From Alphaproteobacteria bacterium (GTDB taxonomy: Bacteria > Pseudomonadota > Alphaproteobacteria > UBA8366 > JADFVY01), in the NCBI GenBank assembly GCA_029881615.1, contig JAOUMF010000080.1, positions 1-7,652 of the forward strand: DNA of 7,652 nt, in the 5' to 3' direction. The notes under the pieces were generated by a model that did not search any database, had not been told where the DNA came from, and worked only from the letters and a program-made list of their open reading frames with translations. Positions 1 through 6,404 of this stretch are shown here, in pieces (within the stretch, counting starts at the first letter, position 1; each line of letters opens with the position of its first letter). The position numbers and the translations under genes are program-made.

Positions 1-1614
1 TCGACAGTCGGCAGGAAAGTGGCCTTAGGGCTTGCCCTGACAATGTTTTTTGGCGTTGCCGCGCTGGTCTATTTCGAGTCCAATGAGCAGCGCAAAAACC
101 TTACGAAAGTATCTTCTGACTTCAGGCAGGTGATCACGACCCAGTTGGGCATGCGCATGGCTGGCGGATTACGCTGGAACAAGGCCAGTGCCGTGGAATC
201 CGCTTACCGGGATCTGGTTTCCGACGATTCCTACGAAGTTGGAGCCATCGCCGTATTTGATAATGCTGGCGCGGTCGTGGCCACTCATCAGAGTAACAAG
301 AACGCGGTTATTGATCTTTCGAAGACCGCATTCCTGGATCGCGGCGCCGCAGGTCAGCAGGCTGTGGTTGAAATCGACGGCAATTATATGCTGGTTGCGA
401 GCCCCGTATATATCGCCGACAAGCGCCTGGGTCTTGTTGTCGTGGCTTTCGGAATGGAGGGGTTGAATAATCTCGCATTCGACAGCTTTGTGGTCGATGC
501 AGGAATCGGTGTTGCGGTTCTGCTCGCTTCAATCGCCATCCTGCTTTTGATGATCCGCATGCTTGTCGGCCAGCCGCTGGACCAGATGACCCGCGCGATG
601 AGCGCGCTGGCCAACGGCAGCATTGACGTAGAAGTGCCTGGTATCAAGCGTACCGACGAAATTGGCGAGATGGCGGGCGCGGTCCAGATTTTCAAGGACA
701 ATGCCATTGAAAAAATCCGGCTTGAACAAGAGCAGGTTGCCGCCGCGCAGCGAGCCGAGGAAGAGAAGCGCCTGACCATGATCGAACTTGCCGATCGCTT
801 CGAGGATTCGGTGAAGGAAGTTGTGGACGGTGTGTCGTCATCGGCGACCGAGATGCAGGCAACTGCTCAGCAAATGTCGACAACCGCCGAGGAAACCAGC
901 CGGCAATCGGCCAACGTGGCGACGGCTTCCGATCAGGCCACGGCCAATGTGCAAACGGTCGCCGCGACCGCCGAACAGCTTTCGGCGTCGATTGCCGAGA
1001 TTGGGCGGCAGGTCGGGCAATCGGCAAGAATCGCACAGAACGCGGTTTTGGAGTCGGAAAACGCCAACGCTACCGTTCAAGGGCTGGCCGAAGCCGCCAG
1101 CCGGATTGGCGAGGTCGTGGATCTTATCAATGACATCGCGGGTCAAACCAACCTTCTGGCGCTGAACGCAACCATCGAGGCCGCACGGGCCGGCGAAGCC
1201 GGCAAGGGGTTCGCGGTTGTTGCCCAGGAGGTCAAGAACCTGGCCAACCAGACGGCGAAGGCAACCGAGGAAATATCCCAGCAGATTGGTTCCGTGCAGG
1301 AAGAGACAAACGGTGCCGTTGATGCAATCCAGAAAATCCGTTCCATTATTAACGAAATCAATGACATATCGACAACGATTTCGTCTGCCGTTGAAGAGCA
1401 GGGGGTTTCCACGCAGGAAATTGCGCGGAACGTTCAGCAAGCGGCGCGGGGAACGCAGGATGTGAACGCGAACATCGAAAGCGTCAACAAGGCTGCCGGA
1501 GAAACCGGCGTCGCCGCAAACCAGGTCCTCACGGCCAGCCAGGAAATGTCGCAGCAGGCGGAAGGCTTGCGTGAACAGGTCCAGCGGTTCCTGTCTGAGA
1601 TCCGGGTCGCGTAA
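1..1614 (+). CDS. methyl-accepting chemotaxis protein, 5'-partial
   Basis: Transmembrane chemoreceptor that would relay a periplasmic signal to CheA/CheW. The frame is open to the window edge, with Ser-Thr-Val-Gly-Arg-Lys before the GTG at 19, and that GTG falls inside the first membrane segment, so the true start lies upstream. Counting from the GTG: the rest of TM1 is about residues 1-19; a periplasmic sensor of about 135 residues follows, with a Cache/PAS-like strand pattern ([10 protein letters not shown] near 75, YMLVASPVY near 123); TM2 is about 158-182; HAMP runs about 183-235 (VGQPLDQM, then DEIGEM at 213). A long helical signalling domain follows, whose hairpin tip carries the conserved [20 protein letters not shown] at 373-392. 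The protein ends in FLSEIRVA with no CheR-tethering NWETF-type pentapeptide, as in many alphaproteobacterial receptors. The ligand cannot be told from sequence. No che genes are visible. Family assignment is very secure. Confidence 0.95.
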   Translation, partial: STVGRKVALGLALTMFFGVAALVYFESNEQRKNLTKVSSDFRQVITTQLGMRMAGGLRWNKASAVESAYRDLVSDDSYEVGAIAVFDNAGAVVATHQSNKNAVIDLSKTAFLDRGAAGQQAVVEIDGNYMLVASPVYIADKRLGLVVVAFGMEGLNNLAFDSFVVDAGIGVAVLLASIAILLLMIRMLVGQPLDQMTRAMSALANGSIDVEVPGIKRTDEIGEMAGAVQIFKDNAIEKIRLEQEQVAAAQRAEEEKRLTMIELADRFEDSVKEVVDGVSSSATEMQATAQQMSTTAEETSRQSANVATASDQATANVQTVAATAEQLSASIAEIGRQVGQSARIAQNAVLESENANATVQGLAEAASRIGEVVDLINDIAGQTNLLALNATIEAARAGEAGKGFAVVAQEVKNLANQTAKATEEISQQIGSVQEETNGAVDAIQKIRSIINEINDISTTISSAVEEQGVSTQEIARNVQQAARGTQDVNANIESVNKAAGETGVAANQVLTASQEMSQQAEGLREQVQRFLSEIRVA

Positions 1615-1655
1615 CGGTTTTCAACAAGGTTTATTACTTGCACCCTCAACTGCTG

Positions 1656-1694
1656 CCCGGTGGGATCGGATACGATCCCCCGGGTTCTTTTTTT
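1656..1694 (+). terminator. Rho-independent terminator of the chemoreceptor gene
   Basis: Starting 41 bases after the stop codon, CCCGG (1656-1660) pairs with CCGGG (1680-1684) and GGGATCG (1662-1668) pairs with CGATCCC (1673-1679) around a GATA loop, with one bulged T. The stem is followed by TTCTTTTTTT (1685-1694). The T-tract exists only in the plus direction, so this serves the chemoreceptor. It also separates it from the convergent flippase-like gene, whose stop codon is 14 bases further on. Confidence 0.92.
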
Positions 1695-1708
1695 GAGTTG
1701 TTTCCCGT

Positions 1709-2647
1709 TCAGGCGGTTTGTCTTCCCGCCATCATCCACAAGACGCCGCCGGGAAGGCCCGCGGCGATCTGGGCCAGACCAAACAGCACCGACACCGACA
1801 GCGCGGCGTCCGCGGGAATTCCGGCCAGCCCCAGCGCTACCACCATCAACCCTTCGCGCAGGCCCCAGCCGCCGACCGAAACCGGTATGGTGGTCAACAG
1901 AATTACGGCGGGCACCAGCACCAGCGATTCGAACAGGCCCACATCAAGACCCAACCCCACCGCGATCACATGTACCGACATAACGATCAGTCCGTGTACC
2001 ACCACCGACAGGCCCAGCACAGGCAAGGACAGGGCGGGGTGCAGATAGGCCGCGCGGGTTGCCTCGGACAGCTTTTGAACGGGCACGCGCAGGCGGGTGG
2101 GTAGTAGCCTGTCCGGTATATGCCGGGCCAGAATCATGGCTGCGATTCCGGCGGCGCCGGCCAGCAGGATCGCCGCGAAGGCCAAGCGTGTTGCGGTGTC
2201 GTCGATGCGCGCATAAAGCAACGGTTGGCCGATTGCCACCAGGATGAACAGCCCGGTCAGGCCGGTGACGCGGTCAAGCAGCACGCCATTGATGCTGGCA
2301 GCCAACGGCAGACCCAGCTTATGCGTCCGGTATATGCGCACCCCGTCGCCGCCAATGGTCGAAGGTAGCGCGTTGTTGAAGAAGTAGCCCTCGAAGAACA
2401 GCCGTATGGCCGTGCGTGTCGACAATGCCGGGCCGAACAGTCGCATGATGATCCGCCAGCGCCAGCCGGCCACGAAACAATGCAGCATCAATAGCGAGAC
2501 CGAAAGGATCGCGGCGGCCGGGGCCAGCCCGGCCATGCGTTCCAGGGCTGCGCGGAAATCCACGCCACGCAGTATCAGCCAGATCAATCCCACGGTTACT
2601 GCGGATTTGACGGTGAAAATGGCCCATTTTTTGGCGCTGTCGTTCAT
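1709..2647 (-). CDS. LPG-synthase-TM / flippase-like integral membrane protein
   Basis: Predicted inner-membrane protein of 312 residues in the family of the lysylphosphatidylglycerol synthase transmembrane domain (PF03706-like; includes AglD- and YbhN-type proteins). Members are thought to move or modify lipids or lipid-linked sugars. Several hydrophobic segments are visible (about residues 10-27, 43-60, 128-144, 156-174, 206-233, 242-256, 266-274, 281-306). Family hallmarks are present: NNALPSTIGGDGVRIYR at 91-107, DRVTGL at 125-130 and PVSVGGWGLREG at 255-266. There is no soluble aminoacyl-transferase domain, so it is not a full MprF. I chose the ATG at 2647, which has AGGA just upstream and leads directly into a lysine-flanked membrane helix. 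A longer frame from 2710 would add an unlikely 21-residue Cys-rich stretch. It is convergent with the chemoreceptor and sits downstream of a terminator, so it probably has its own promoter in 2648-2716. Substrate unknown. Confidence 0.85.
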   Translation of the reverse strand: MNDSAKKWAIFTVKSAVTVGLIWLILRGVDFRAALERMAGLAPAAAILSVSLLMLHCFVAGWRWRIIMRLFGPALSTRTAIRLFFEGYFFNNALPSTIGGDGVRIYRTHKLGLPLAASINGVLLDRVTGLTGLFILVAIGQPLLYARIDDTATRLAFAAILLAGAAGIAAMILARHIPDRLLPTRLRVPVQKLSEATRAAYLHPALSLPVLGLSVVVHGLIVMSVHVIAVGLGLDVGLFESLVLVPAVILLTTIPVSVGGWGLREGLMVVALGLAGIPADAALSVSVLFGLAQIAAGLPGGVLWMMAGRQTA

Positions 2648-2719
2648 CTTCCTGCCTGTCTTGTCCTGAATGCAGATTGCCCGCCGAAACGCCGTCGCGC
2701 AACCGCACACCGATGGCGC

Positions 2720-2757
2720 ATAACAAAAGAGGCGCCTGCCGATGGCAAGCGCCTCTT
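2720..2757 (-). terminator. Rho-independent terminator after the exported cyclophilin gene
   Basis: Read on the minus strand, AAGAGGCGC (2757-2749) pairs with GCGCCTCTT (2735-2727), enclosing a second small stem TGCC/GGCA with an ATC loop. A T-rich stretch TTTTGTTA follows immediately. The hairpin begins about 25 bases after the cyclophilin stop codon. It should cut the cyclophilin unit off from the flippase-like gene downstream. Confidence 0.82.
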
Positions 2758-2782
2758 GAATATCACCGAGGGTAGCCGGTCA

Positions 2783-3337
2783 CTACTTCACGTCGGCGGC
2801 AACTTTCATGCTGATAATCTTGTCCGGATTATCAACCTTGCCGCTTTGCGGGTGCCCTTTCTTGATGGCGTCCACATGCTCCATGCCGGAAATCACGCGG
2901 CCCCAGACCGTATATTTTCCGTTCAGAAATGGCGCCGCTTGAAAGACGATAAAGAACTGGCTGTCGGCACTGTCGGGCTGGTTCGACCGCGCCATCGACA
3001 GCGTGCCGCGGGCGTGGGGAAGGTTGTTGAACTCGGCCTTCAGCTTCTTGCCCGAACCGCCCATGCCGGTGCCGGTGGGGTCGCCGGTCTGCGCCATGAA
3101 ACCGTCGATGACGCGGTGAAAGACGATTCCGTCATAAAACCCCTGGCGAACCAGTTCCTTGATTCGCGCCACATGGTTCGGGGCGTATTTCGGCAGCATC
3201 TCGATGACTACCCGCCCATCTTTCAGTTCCAGGTAAAGCGTGTTTTCGGGATCTGTTTCCGCGGCATTGGCGGCAATCGTCAAAAACAATCCGGCGATCA
3301 GCGCGGTCACGCCCGCCAGCCATTTCTTTCCAGCCAT
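2783..3337 (-). CDS. exported cyclophilin-type peptidyl-prolyl isomerase
   Basis: Catalyses cis-trans isomerisation of peptide bonds before proline, here probably in the periplasm. The protein is 184 residues. The first 25 form a signal peptide: MAGKKW, a hydrophobic core, and a likely signal peptidase I site at ANA|AET. The cyclophilin fold follows, with the active-site block FHRVIDGFMAQTGDPTGTG (catalytic Arg and Phe) and DSQFFIVF (Gln and Phe). The positions matching human CypA Trp121 and His126 are Phe and Tyr (PFLNGKYTVWG), as in other bacterial cyclophilins, which suggests weak cyclosporin binding. I chose the ATG at 3337 because AAGGA lies 8 bases upstream. The ATG at 3364 has no ribosome site and would add nine residues ahead of the signal peptide. 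Its upstream neighbour is a close paralog without signal peptide. The arrangement resembles the Brucella CypA/CypB pair. Confidence 0.93.
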   Translation of the reverse strand: MAGKKWLAGVTALIAGLFLTIAANAAETDPENTLYLELKDGRVVIEMLPKYAPNHVARIKELVRQGFYDGIVFHRVIDGFMAQTGDPTGTGMGGSGKKLKAEFNNLPHARGTLSMARSNQPDSADSQFFIVFQAAPFLNGKYTVWGRVISGMEHVDAIKKGHPQSGKVDNPDKIISMKVAADVK

Positions 3338-3383
3338 TCTCAGTTCCTTTTGTCGATCGATCATGTTTCATGATTCTGCCCAC

Positions 3384-3400
3384 CGCCGGATTAACCGGCG
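3384..3400. repeat. inverted repeat between the two cyclophilin genes
   Basis: CGCCGG (3384-3389) and CCGGCG (3395-3400) form a perfect 6-bp stem around a 5-base ATTAA loop, 21 bases past the stop of the upstream cyclophilin. No T-run follows in the minus direction, so it is not a convincing terminator. It may protect mRNA 3' ends or only partially attenuate read-through to the exported cyclophilin gene. Confidence 0.45.
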
Positions 3401-3421
3401 ATGAACGGAAACCCGTGATAA

Positions 3422-3961
3422 CTAGACGTCGGCGGCGACACGCATGGTGATGATGCTGTCGGGATCGCTGACCTCGCCATTACCGCCGGCACCCTTTTTG
3501 ATCGCGTCGACATGCGCCATGCCCGATACCACCTGGCCCCAGGCGGTGTACTGACCGTTCAGATGCGACGCCGGCTGGAAGACGATGAAGAACTGGCTGT
3601 CGGCGCTGTCGGGGTTCTGCGCACGGGCCATTGAACAGGTGCCCCGCTCGTGGCGCGTATTGTTGAACTCGGCCGCCAGGTTTTGACCCGAACCGCCCAT
3701 GCCGGTGCCGGTGGGGTCGCCGGTCTGCGCCATGAAACCGTCGATGACGCGGTGAAAGACGATGCCGTCGTAGAAATTCTGACGGCACAGTTCCTTGATG
3801 CGCGCCACATGATTGGGGGCGAGATTCGGGAAAAGTTCGATCACGACGCGCCCGTCCTTGAGTTCAAGATAGAGCGTGTTTTCAAGGTCGAGATCACCGC
3901 CCGCGCCGGCGTCGGCCGGGCTGCGTTTCATGCCGAGATCGTGGCTTTGCCATTTGTTCAA
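3422..3961 (-). CDS. cytoplasmic cyclophilin-type peptidyl-prolyl isomerase
   Basis: Prolyl isomerase paralogous to the next gene downstream. By eye the two match at about 119 of 153 aligned residues from ENTLYLELKDGR to AADV. The catalytic elements are FHRVIDGFMAQTGDPTGTG and DSQFFIVF. The Trp121-equivalent of human CypA is His (ASHLNGQYTAWG). There is no hydrophobic signal segment, so it should stay in the cytoplasm. The start is uncertain. A TTG at 3961 has a good AGGAGA 8 bases upstream (3975-3970) and gives 179 residues with a hydrophilic lead containing NKWQSHDLGMKRSPADAGAG. The first in-frame ATG, at 3931, gives 169 residues but has no ribosome site, and a GTG at 4018 would add a Cys-rich stretch. 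I prefer TTG. The gap to the mtnA stop is 76 bases with no terminator, so co-transcription with mtnA is possible. Confidence 0.9.
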   Translation of the reverse strand: MNKWQSHDLGMKRSPADAGAGGDLDLENTLYLELKDGRVVIELFPNLAPNHVARIKELCRQNFYDGIVFHRVIDGFMAQTGDPTGTGMGGSGQNLAAEFNNTRHERGTCSMARAQNPDSADSQFFIVFQPASHLNGQYTAWGQVVSGMAHVDAIKKGAGGNGEVSDPDSIITMRVAADV

Positions 3962-3969
3962 GATACAGG

Positions 3970-3975
3970 TCTCCT
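3970..3975 (-). promoter_or_regulatory. ribosome binding site supporting a TTG start
   Basis: Reverse complement reads AGGAGA, 8 bases before the TTG at 3961-3959 of the cytoplasmic cyclophilin. An out-of-frame ATG (3954-3952, ATGGCAAAG) lies 15 bases past this site and opens a frame of only 19 codons, so the site cannot sensibly serve that ATG. Confidence 0.5.
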
Positions 3976-4037
3976 GTCGGTTGGTTCCATGAATTTCTGG
4001 CACGCACCATAACGGCACGGGCCGAGGATTGCACCCC

Positions 4038-5114
4038 TCACGCGGGGAAAAGCTTGCGTAATCCGTCCTGGCTGGCGGTGGCCACGCCCCGTTCGGTAAT
4101 CAGCCCGGTGACCAGGCGCGCCGGGGTGACGTCGAAAGCGGGATTGGCGGCCCGACTGCCGGGCGGCGTGACGGTCACGCTGGCCAGCGCCCCATTTGTT
4201 CCGCGGCCCTGTATGGTTTCAACCTCGCTGGCATTGCGTTCCTCGATCGGGATGTCGGCGCCATTTGCGACCGTCCAGTCGATGGTGGGCGAGGGCAGGG
4301 CGATATAAAATGGCACGCCATTATCGCGGGCGGCAAGTGCCTTCAGATAGGTCCCGATCTTGTTGGCCACGTCACCATTGGCCGCCACCCGGTCGGTGCC
4401 GGTGATAACCATGTCCACATCACCATGCTGCATCAGATGGCCGCCGGCATTGTCGGTGATATAGGTATGCGGTACGCCGTGATGGCCCAGTTCCCAGGCG
4501 GTCAGCGCGCCCTGGTTACGGGGCCGGGTTTCATCGACCCAGACATGAATATCGATGCCTTCTTCGTGAGCCAGATACATCGGCGCGGTCGCCGTGCCCC
4601 AGTCCACCGTGGCCAGCCAGCCGGCATTGCAATGGGTCAGCAGATTTACGCGCCCATTTTTGCGCTCCGCGATCTCGCGGATAAGGGCCAGCCCGTTCCG
4701 GCCGATCGAATGGTTGATCTCGACATCCTCGTCGCATATCGCGCCGGCGCGTATCCAGGCCGCATCCGCGCGGTCGCCGGGCTTTAGTGGCATCAACAGC
4801 CCGCGCATCGCCTCCAGCGCCCAGCGCAGATTGACCGCGGTGGGCCGCGTCGCCCCCAGCACAGCCAGCGCCTCGGAAAGGTTGGCGTCCGAAGGGTCGG
4901 CCCGCATGGCCAGCGCCATGCCATATGCCGCTGTCGCCCCGATCAGCGGCGCCCCGCGCACCTGCATCACGCGGATGGCGTGGGCGGCATCCTCCATGGT
5001 GGAAAGCGCAAGCACGCCGAACTCATAGGGCAGCCGGGTCTGGTCGATAATCTCCACCCAGTCGCCATCCTTGTGCGGCCAGATACTGCGGTAATGTGTG
5101 CCATCTATTTTCAT
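4038..5114 (-). CDS. mtnA: S-methyl-5-thioribose-1-phosphate isomerase
   Basis: Converts methylthioribose-1-phosphate to methylthioribulose-1-phosphate in cytoplasmic salvage of methylthioadenosine, a by-product of polyamine and homoserine-lactone synthesis. The protein has 358 residues, normal for the aIF2B/MtnA family. Visible signatures are [14 protein letters not shown] (52-65), [11 protein letters not shown] (90-100), [12 protein letters not shown] (158-169) with catalytic Cys162, [15 protein letters not shown] (195-209), and [19 protein letters not shown] (238-256) with catalytic Asp241. The ATG at 5114 fits the usual family N-terminus ([12 protein letters not shown]) but has no clear ribosome site. 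Translation may depend on the SDR gene ending 26 bases upstream. Neither MtnP/MtnK nor an aldolase, dehydratase or MtnB-E gene is in the window, so the downstream route is unknown. Some family members instead act on 5-deoxyribose-1-phosphate; this cannot be excluded. Confidence 0.95.
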   Translation of the reverse strand: MKIDGTHYRSIWPHKDGDWVEIIDQTRLPYEFGVLALSTMEDAAHAIRVMQVRGAPLIGATAAYGMALAMRADPSDANLSEALAVLGATRPTAVNLRWALEAMRGLLMPLKPGDRADAAWIRAGAICDEDVEINHSIGRNGLALIREIAERKNGRVNLLTHCNAGWLATVDWGTATAPMYLAHEEGIDIHVWVDETRPRNQGALTAWELGHHGVPHTYITDNAGGHLMQHGDVDMVITGTDRVAANGDVANKIGTYLKALAARDNGVPFYIALPSPTIDWTVANGADIPIEERNASEVETIQGRGTNGALASVTVTPPGSRAANPAFDVTPARLVTGLITERGVATASQDGLRKLFPA

Positions 5115-5140
5115 AGGGCGTTTTTAGCGGCGTGTTTCTG

Positions 5141-5875
5141 TTACGGCAACGCCGTAATGCCGCCATCGACGACCAGTTCGGTGCCGGTGATCCAGCTTGC
5201 CTTGTCGGACAGCAGAAAGATGATCGCGTTGGCGATGTCTTCCGCCCGGCCGACGCGGCCCAGCGGGACCGCCTTGGCGGCGCGTTTGGCGGCCTCTGGA
5301 TCGCGGTCCCAGCGTTCCTGCAACGGTGTCCAGGCTCCGCCGGGCAGGACCGAATTGGCGCGGATGCCGTCGCTTGCATACTGGATGGCGATGGACTTGG
5401 TCAGTGCGATGACGCCGGCCTTCGAGGCCTGATAGGCGTCCTGGGGTGCGGGATCGCCGCGCAGGCACTGGATCGTGGCAATGTTGACGATCGCGCCACC
5501 GTTCGACCGCATCATCGGGACGGCGCATTTCATCGTCATCACCATGGATTTCAGATTGATGGCCATTACCCGGTCCCAGATATCGAGTTCGATATCGACC
5601 GCGCCGACGTCCTTGCCGAACCACAGAACTCCGGCCGCATTGACCAGATAATCCAGCCGTTTCAACCCGTCGAAAACTTCGCTGACGAAGCCCCAGTCGG
5701 TTACGTCACCCTTGTGATAGATCGCCCGTCCCGGTCCTTCCGGTAGCGCCGGCGCCTCCAGCAGGTCGATGATATGTACAGTGGCGCCTTGGGCTACCAG
5801 CTTGGCCGCGGTATCATAGCCCACACCACCGGCGGCACCGGTCACAACGGCAGTTTTTCCGTCGAATTCGCTCAT
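5141..5875 (-). CDS. SDR family oxidoreductase next to mtnA
   Basis: Classical short-chain dehydrogenase/reductase of 244 residues, a typical length, predicted to be cytoplasmic and NAD(P)-dependent. The Rossmann motif TGAAGGVG is at 12-19. Asp37 at the end of the second strand (VHIID) favours NAD(H). NAAG is at 79-82, the catalytic-type Asn is in AINLKS (Asn107), and YQASK supplies Tyr148 and Lys152. The usual catalytic Ser is replaced: where most members have N-[IV]-S-S, this one reads NIATIQ, putting Thr134 there, with one extra residue before the Tyr. The active site may use Thr or be altered. The C-terminus (GTELVVDGGITALP) is intact. The start ATG at 5875 has GGGAGG about 7 bases upstream. 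It is the first gene of a likely unit with mtnA, 26 bases away. Substrate unknown; a role in handling a salvaged sugar is only suggested by position. Confidence 0.9.
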   Translation of the reverse strand: MSEFDGKTAVVTGAAGGVGYDTAAKLVAQGATVHIIDLLEAPALPEGPGRAIYHKGDVTDWGFVSEVFDGLKRLDYLVNAAGVLWFGKDVGAVDIELDIWDRVMAINLKSMVMTMKCAVPMMRSNGGAIVNIATIQCLRGDPAPQDAYQASKAGVIALTKSIAIQYASDGIRANSVLPGGAWTPLQERWDRDPEAAKRAAKAVPLGRVGRAEDIANAIIFLLSDKASWITGTELVVDGGITALP

Positions 5876-5906
5876 CCTGTTGCCTCCCTGCGGTCACAAG
5901 ATCGCT

Positions 5907-5936
5907 ATTGCAACAGGCTTTACGGGTAATTGGCAA
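5907..5936 (-). promoter_or_regulatory. possible sigma70-like promoter for the SDR-mtnA unit
   Basis: Read on the minus strand, TTGCCA (5936-5931) resembles a -35 element and TGCAAT (5912-5907) a -10 element, separated by 18 bases. It lies between a terminator-like hairpin and the strong ribosome site of the SDR gene, implying a short leader of about 25 bases. This is a consensus match by eye only. Confidence 0.35.
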
Positions 5937-5972
5937 GCAAAGACTGACCCGCCGGAATGCACCGGAGGTCAG
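5936..5972 (-). terminator. probable terminator after the DUF6455 gene
   Basis: On the minus strand CTGACC (5972-5967) pairs with GGTCAG (5949-5944), enclosing an inner CCGG/CCGG stem with a TGCATT loop. TCTTTGCTT follows, a moderate T-rich tail. The hairpin starts 15 bases after the DUF6455 stop codon. The tail is interrupted, so termination may be incomplete. Confidence 0.55.
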
Positions 5973-5987
5973 CCGGGCGCCTTTCAG

Positions 5988-6299
5988 TCAGCTCTTCGCG
6001 AGGCGCAGATAAGCGGCGTTGGCGCAGAATGCCGGGGCATCCGCGGCGGATTCATGGGATGCCAGCCATTCCTCGCAGGCTTTCTTGTCCTCGCAAACAC
6101 CGCATACATGGTCGGCCGTCTGTAAATGCAGACCCAGGTTGGAATCGGCGATCTCGTTGACGGAAATGCCGAGCATCCGCGCCATTCGTGGAAATTGCTG
6201 GGCGCGCCCGCTGGGGACATAGCGCCTCAGGAAGAAGGCGAGGCCCCAAAGAATCAAAACCGTATAGGCTACCAAAAACAGCAGTGAGAAAATTTCCAT
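5988..6299 (-). CDS. DUF6455 family protein, membrane-anchored, four cysteines
   Basis: Small protein of 103 residues without known biochemical function. An N-terminal hydrophobic helix (about residues 4-24, IFSLLFLVAYTVLILWGLAF) followed by RR points to a single inner-membrane anchor with the remainder in the cytoplasm. The C-terminal half matches the DUF6455 pattern known from alphaproteobacteria: Cys66-x2-Cys69-x5-Cys75-x16-Cys92, within HVCGVCEDKKACEEWL and PAFCANAA. Four conserved cysteines suggest binding of zinc or an iron-sulfur cluster, which is inference. The ATG at 6299 is well supported by GGAGGG 9 bases upstream. The gene stands alone between an SDR stop codon and a probable terminator. 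An FNR/FixK-like box lies about 80 bases upstream, hinting at oxygen- or redox-responsive expression. The family call rests on recalled motif spacing, not on a search. Confidence 0.8.
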   Translation of the reverse strand: MEIFSLLFLVAYTVLILWGLAFFLRRYVPSGRAQQFPRMARMLGISVNEIADSNLGLHLQTADHVCGVCEDKKACEEWLASHESAADAPAFCANAAYLRLAKS

Positions 6300-6362
6300 G
6301 ACACTCGTCCCTCCGATTTGACCGGCTTTTTGCTGCTACCAGAATCCGAGTGTGCCATATAG

Positions 6363-6377
6363 AGGAACGACGTTCCT
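6363..6377. repeat. perfect 15-bp palindrome in the DUF6455 promoter region
   Basis: AGGAACG (6363-6369), a central A, then CGTTCCT (6371-6377): seven-base arms with perfect dyad symmetry. It abuts the FNR-like box and shares base 6377 with it. This is the geometry of a binding site for a dimeric regulator. It has no T-tail and a one-base centre, so it is not a terminator hairpin. The regulator is not identified. Confidence 0.55.
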
Positions 6378-6390
6378 TGACATGGATCAA
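6377..6390 (-). promoter_or_regulatory. FNR/FixK-type binding site upstream of DUF6455
   Basis: The minus strand reads TTGAT-CCAT-GTCAA, one base from the symmetrical FNR/FixK/Anr consensus TTGAT-N4-ATCAA. Its centre is about 84 bases upstream of the DUF6455 start. A start site about 41.5 bases downstream, the class II activator position, would fall near 6342. The weak -10 candidate CACACT (6354-6349) fits that spacing and TATATG (6361-6356) does not. No gene reads away in the plus direction, so the DUF6455 gene is the only sensible target. Confidence 0.6.
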
Positions 6391-6404
6391 TTGAAATCAC
6401 CCTG

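Noticed and set aside
19..21. GTG at 19 as the true start of the chemoreceptor
   Set aside because: The frame is open to base 1 and the GTG lies within the first membrane helix; the six visible upstream codons (STVGRK) look like the normal cytosolic lead before TM1.
384..1440. Long minus-strand frames inside the chemoreceptor gene
   Set aside because: They are antisense to a fully conserved HAMP/MCP coding region and show no plausible protein features.
2756..3373. Plus-strand open frame of 205 codons opposite the exported cyclophilin
   Set aside because: The minus strand carries a complete cyclophilin with signal peptide, ribosome site and terminator. A similar antisense frame at 3650-4012 exists only because the two paralogs share codons.
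3384..3400. Intrinsic terminator between the cyclophilin genes
   Set aside because: The stem is only six base pairs and no T-tract follows in the transcribed direction, so it is listed as an inverted repeat only.
6364..6376. GGAAC as a -35 element for an EcfG-type general stress sigma factor
   Set aside because: No CGTT-like -10 is found at 16-17 bases on either strand, and the palindrome explains the motif better.
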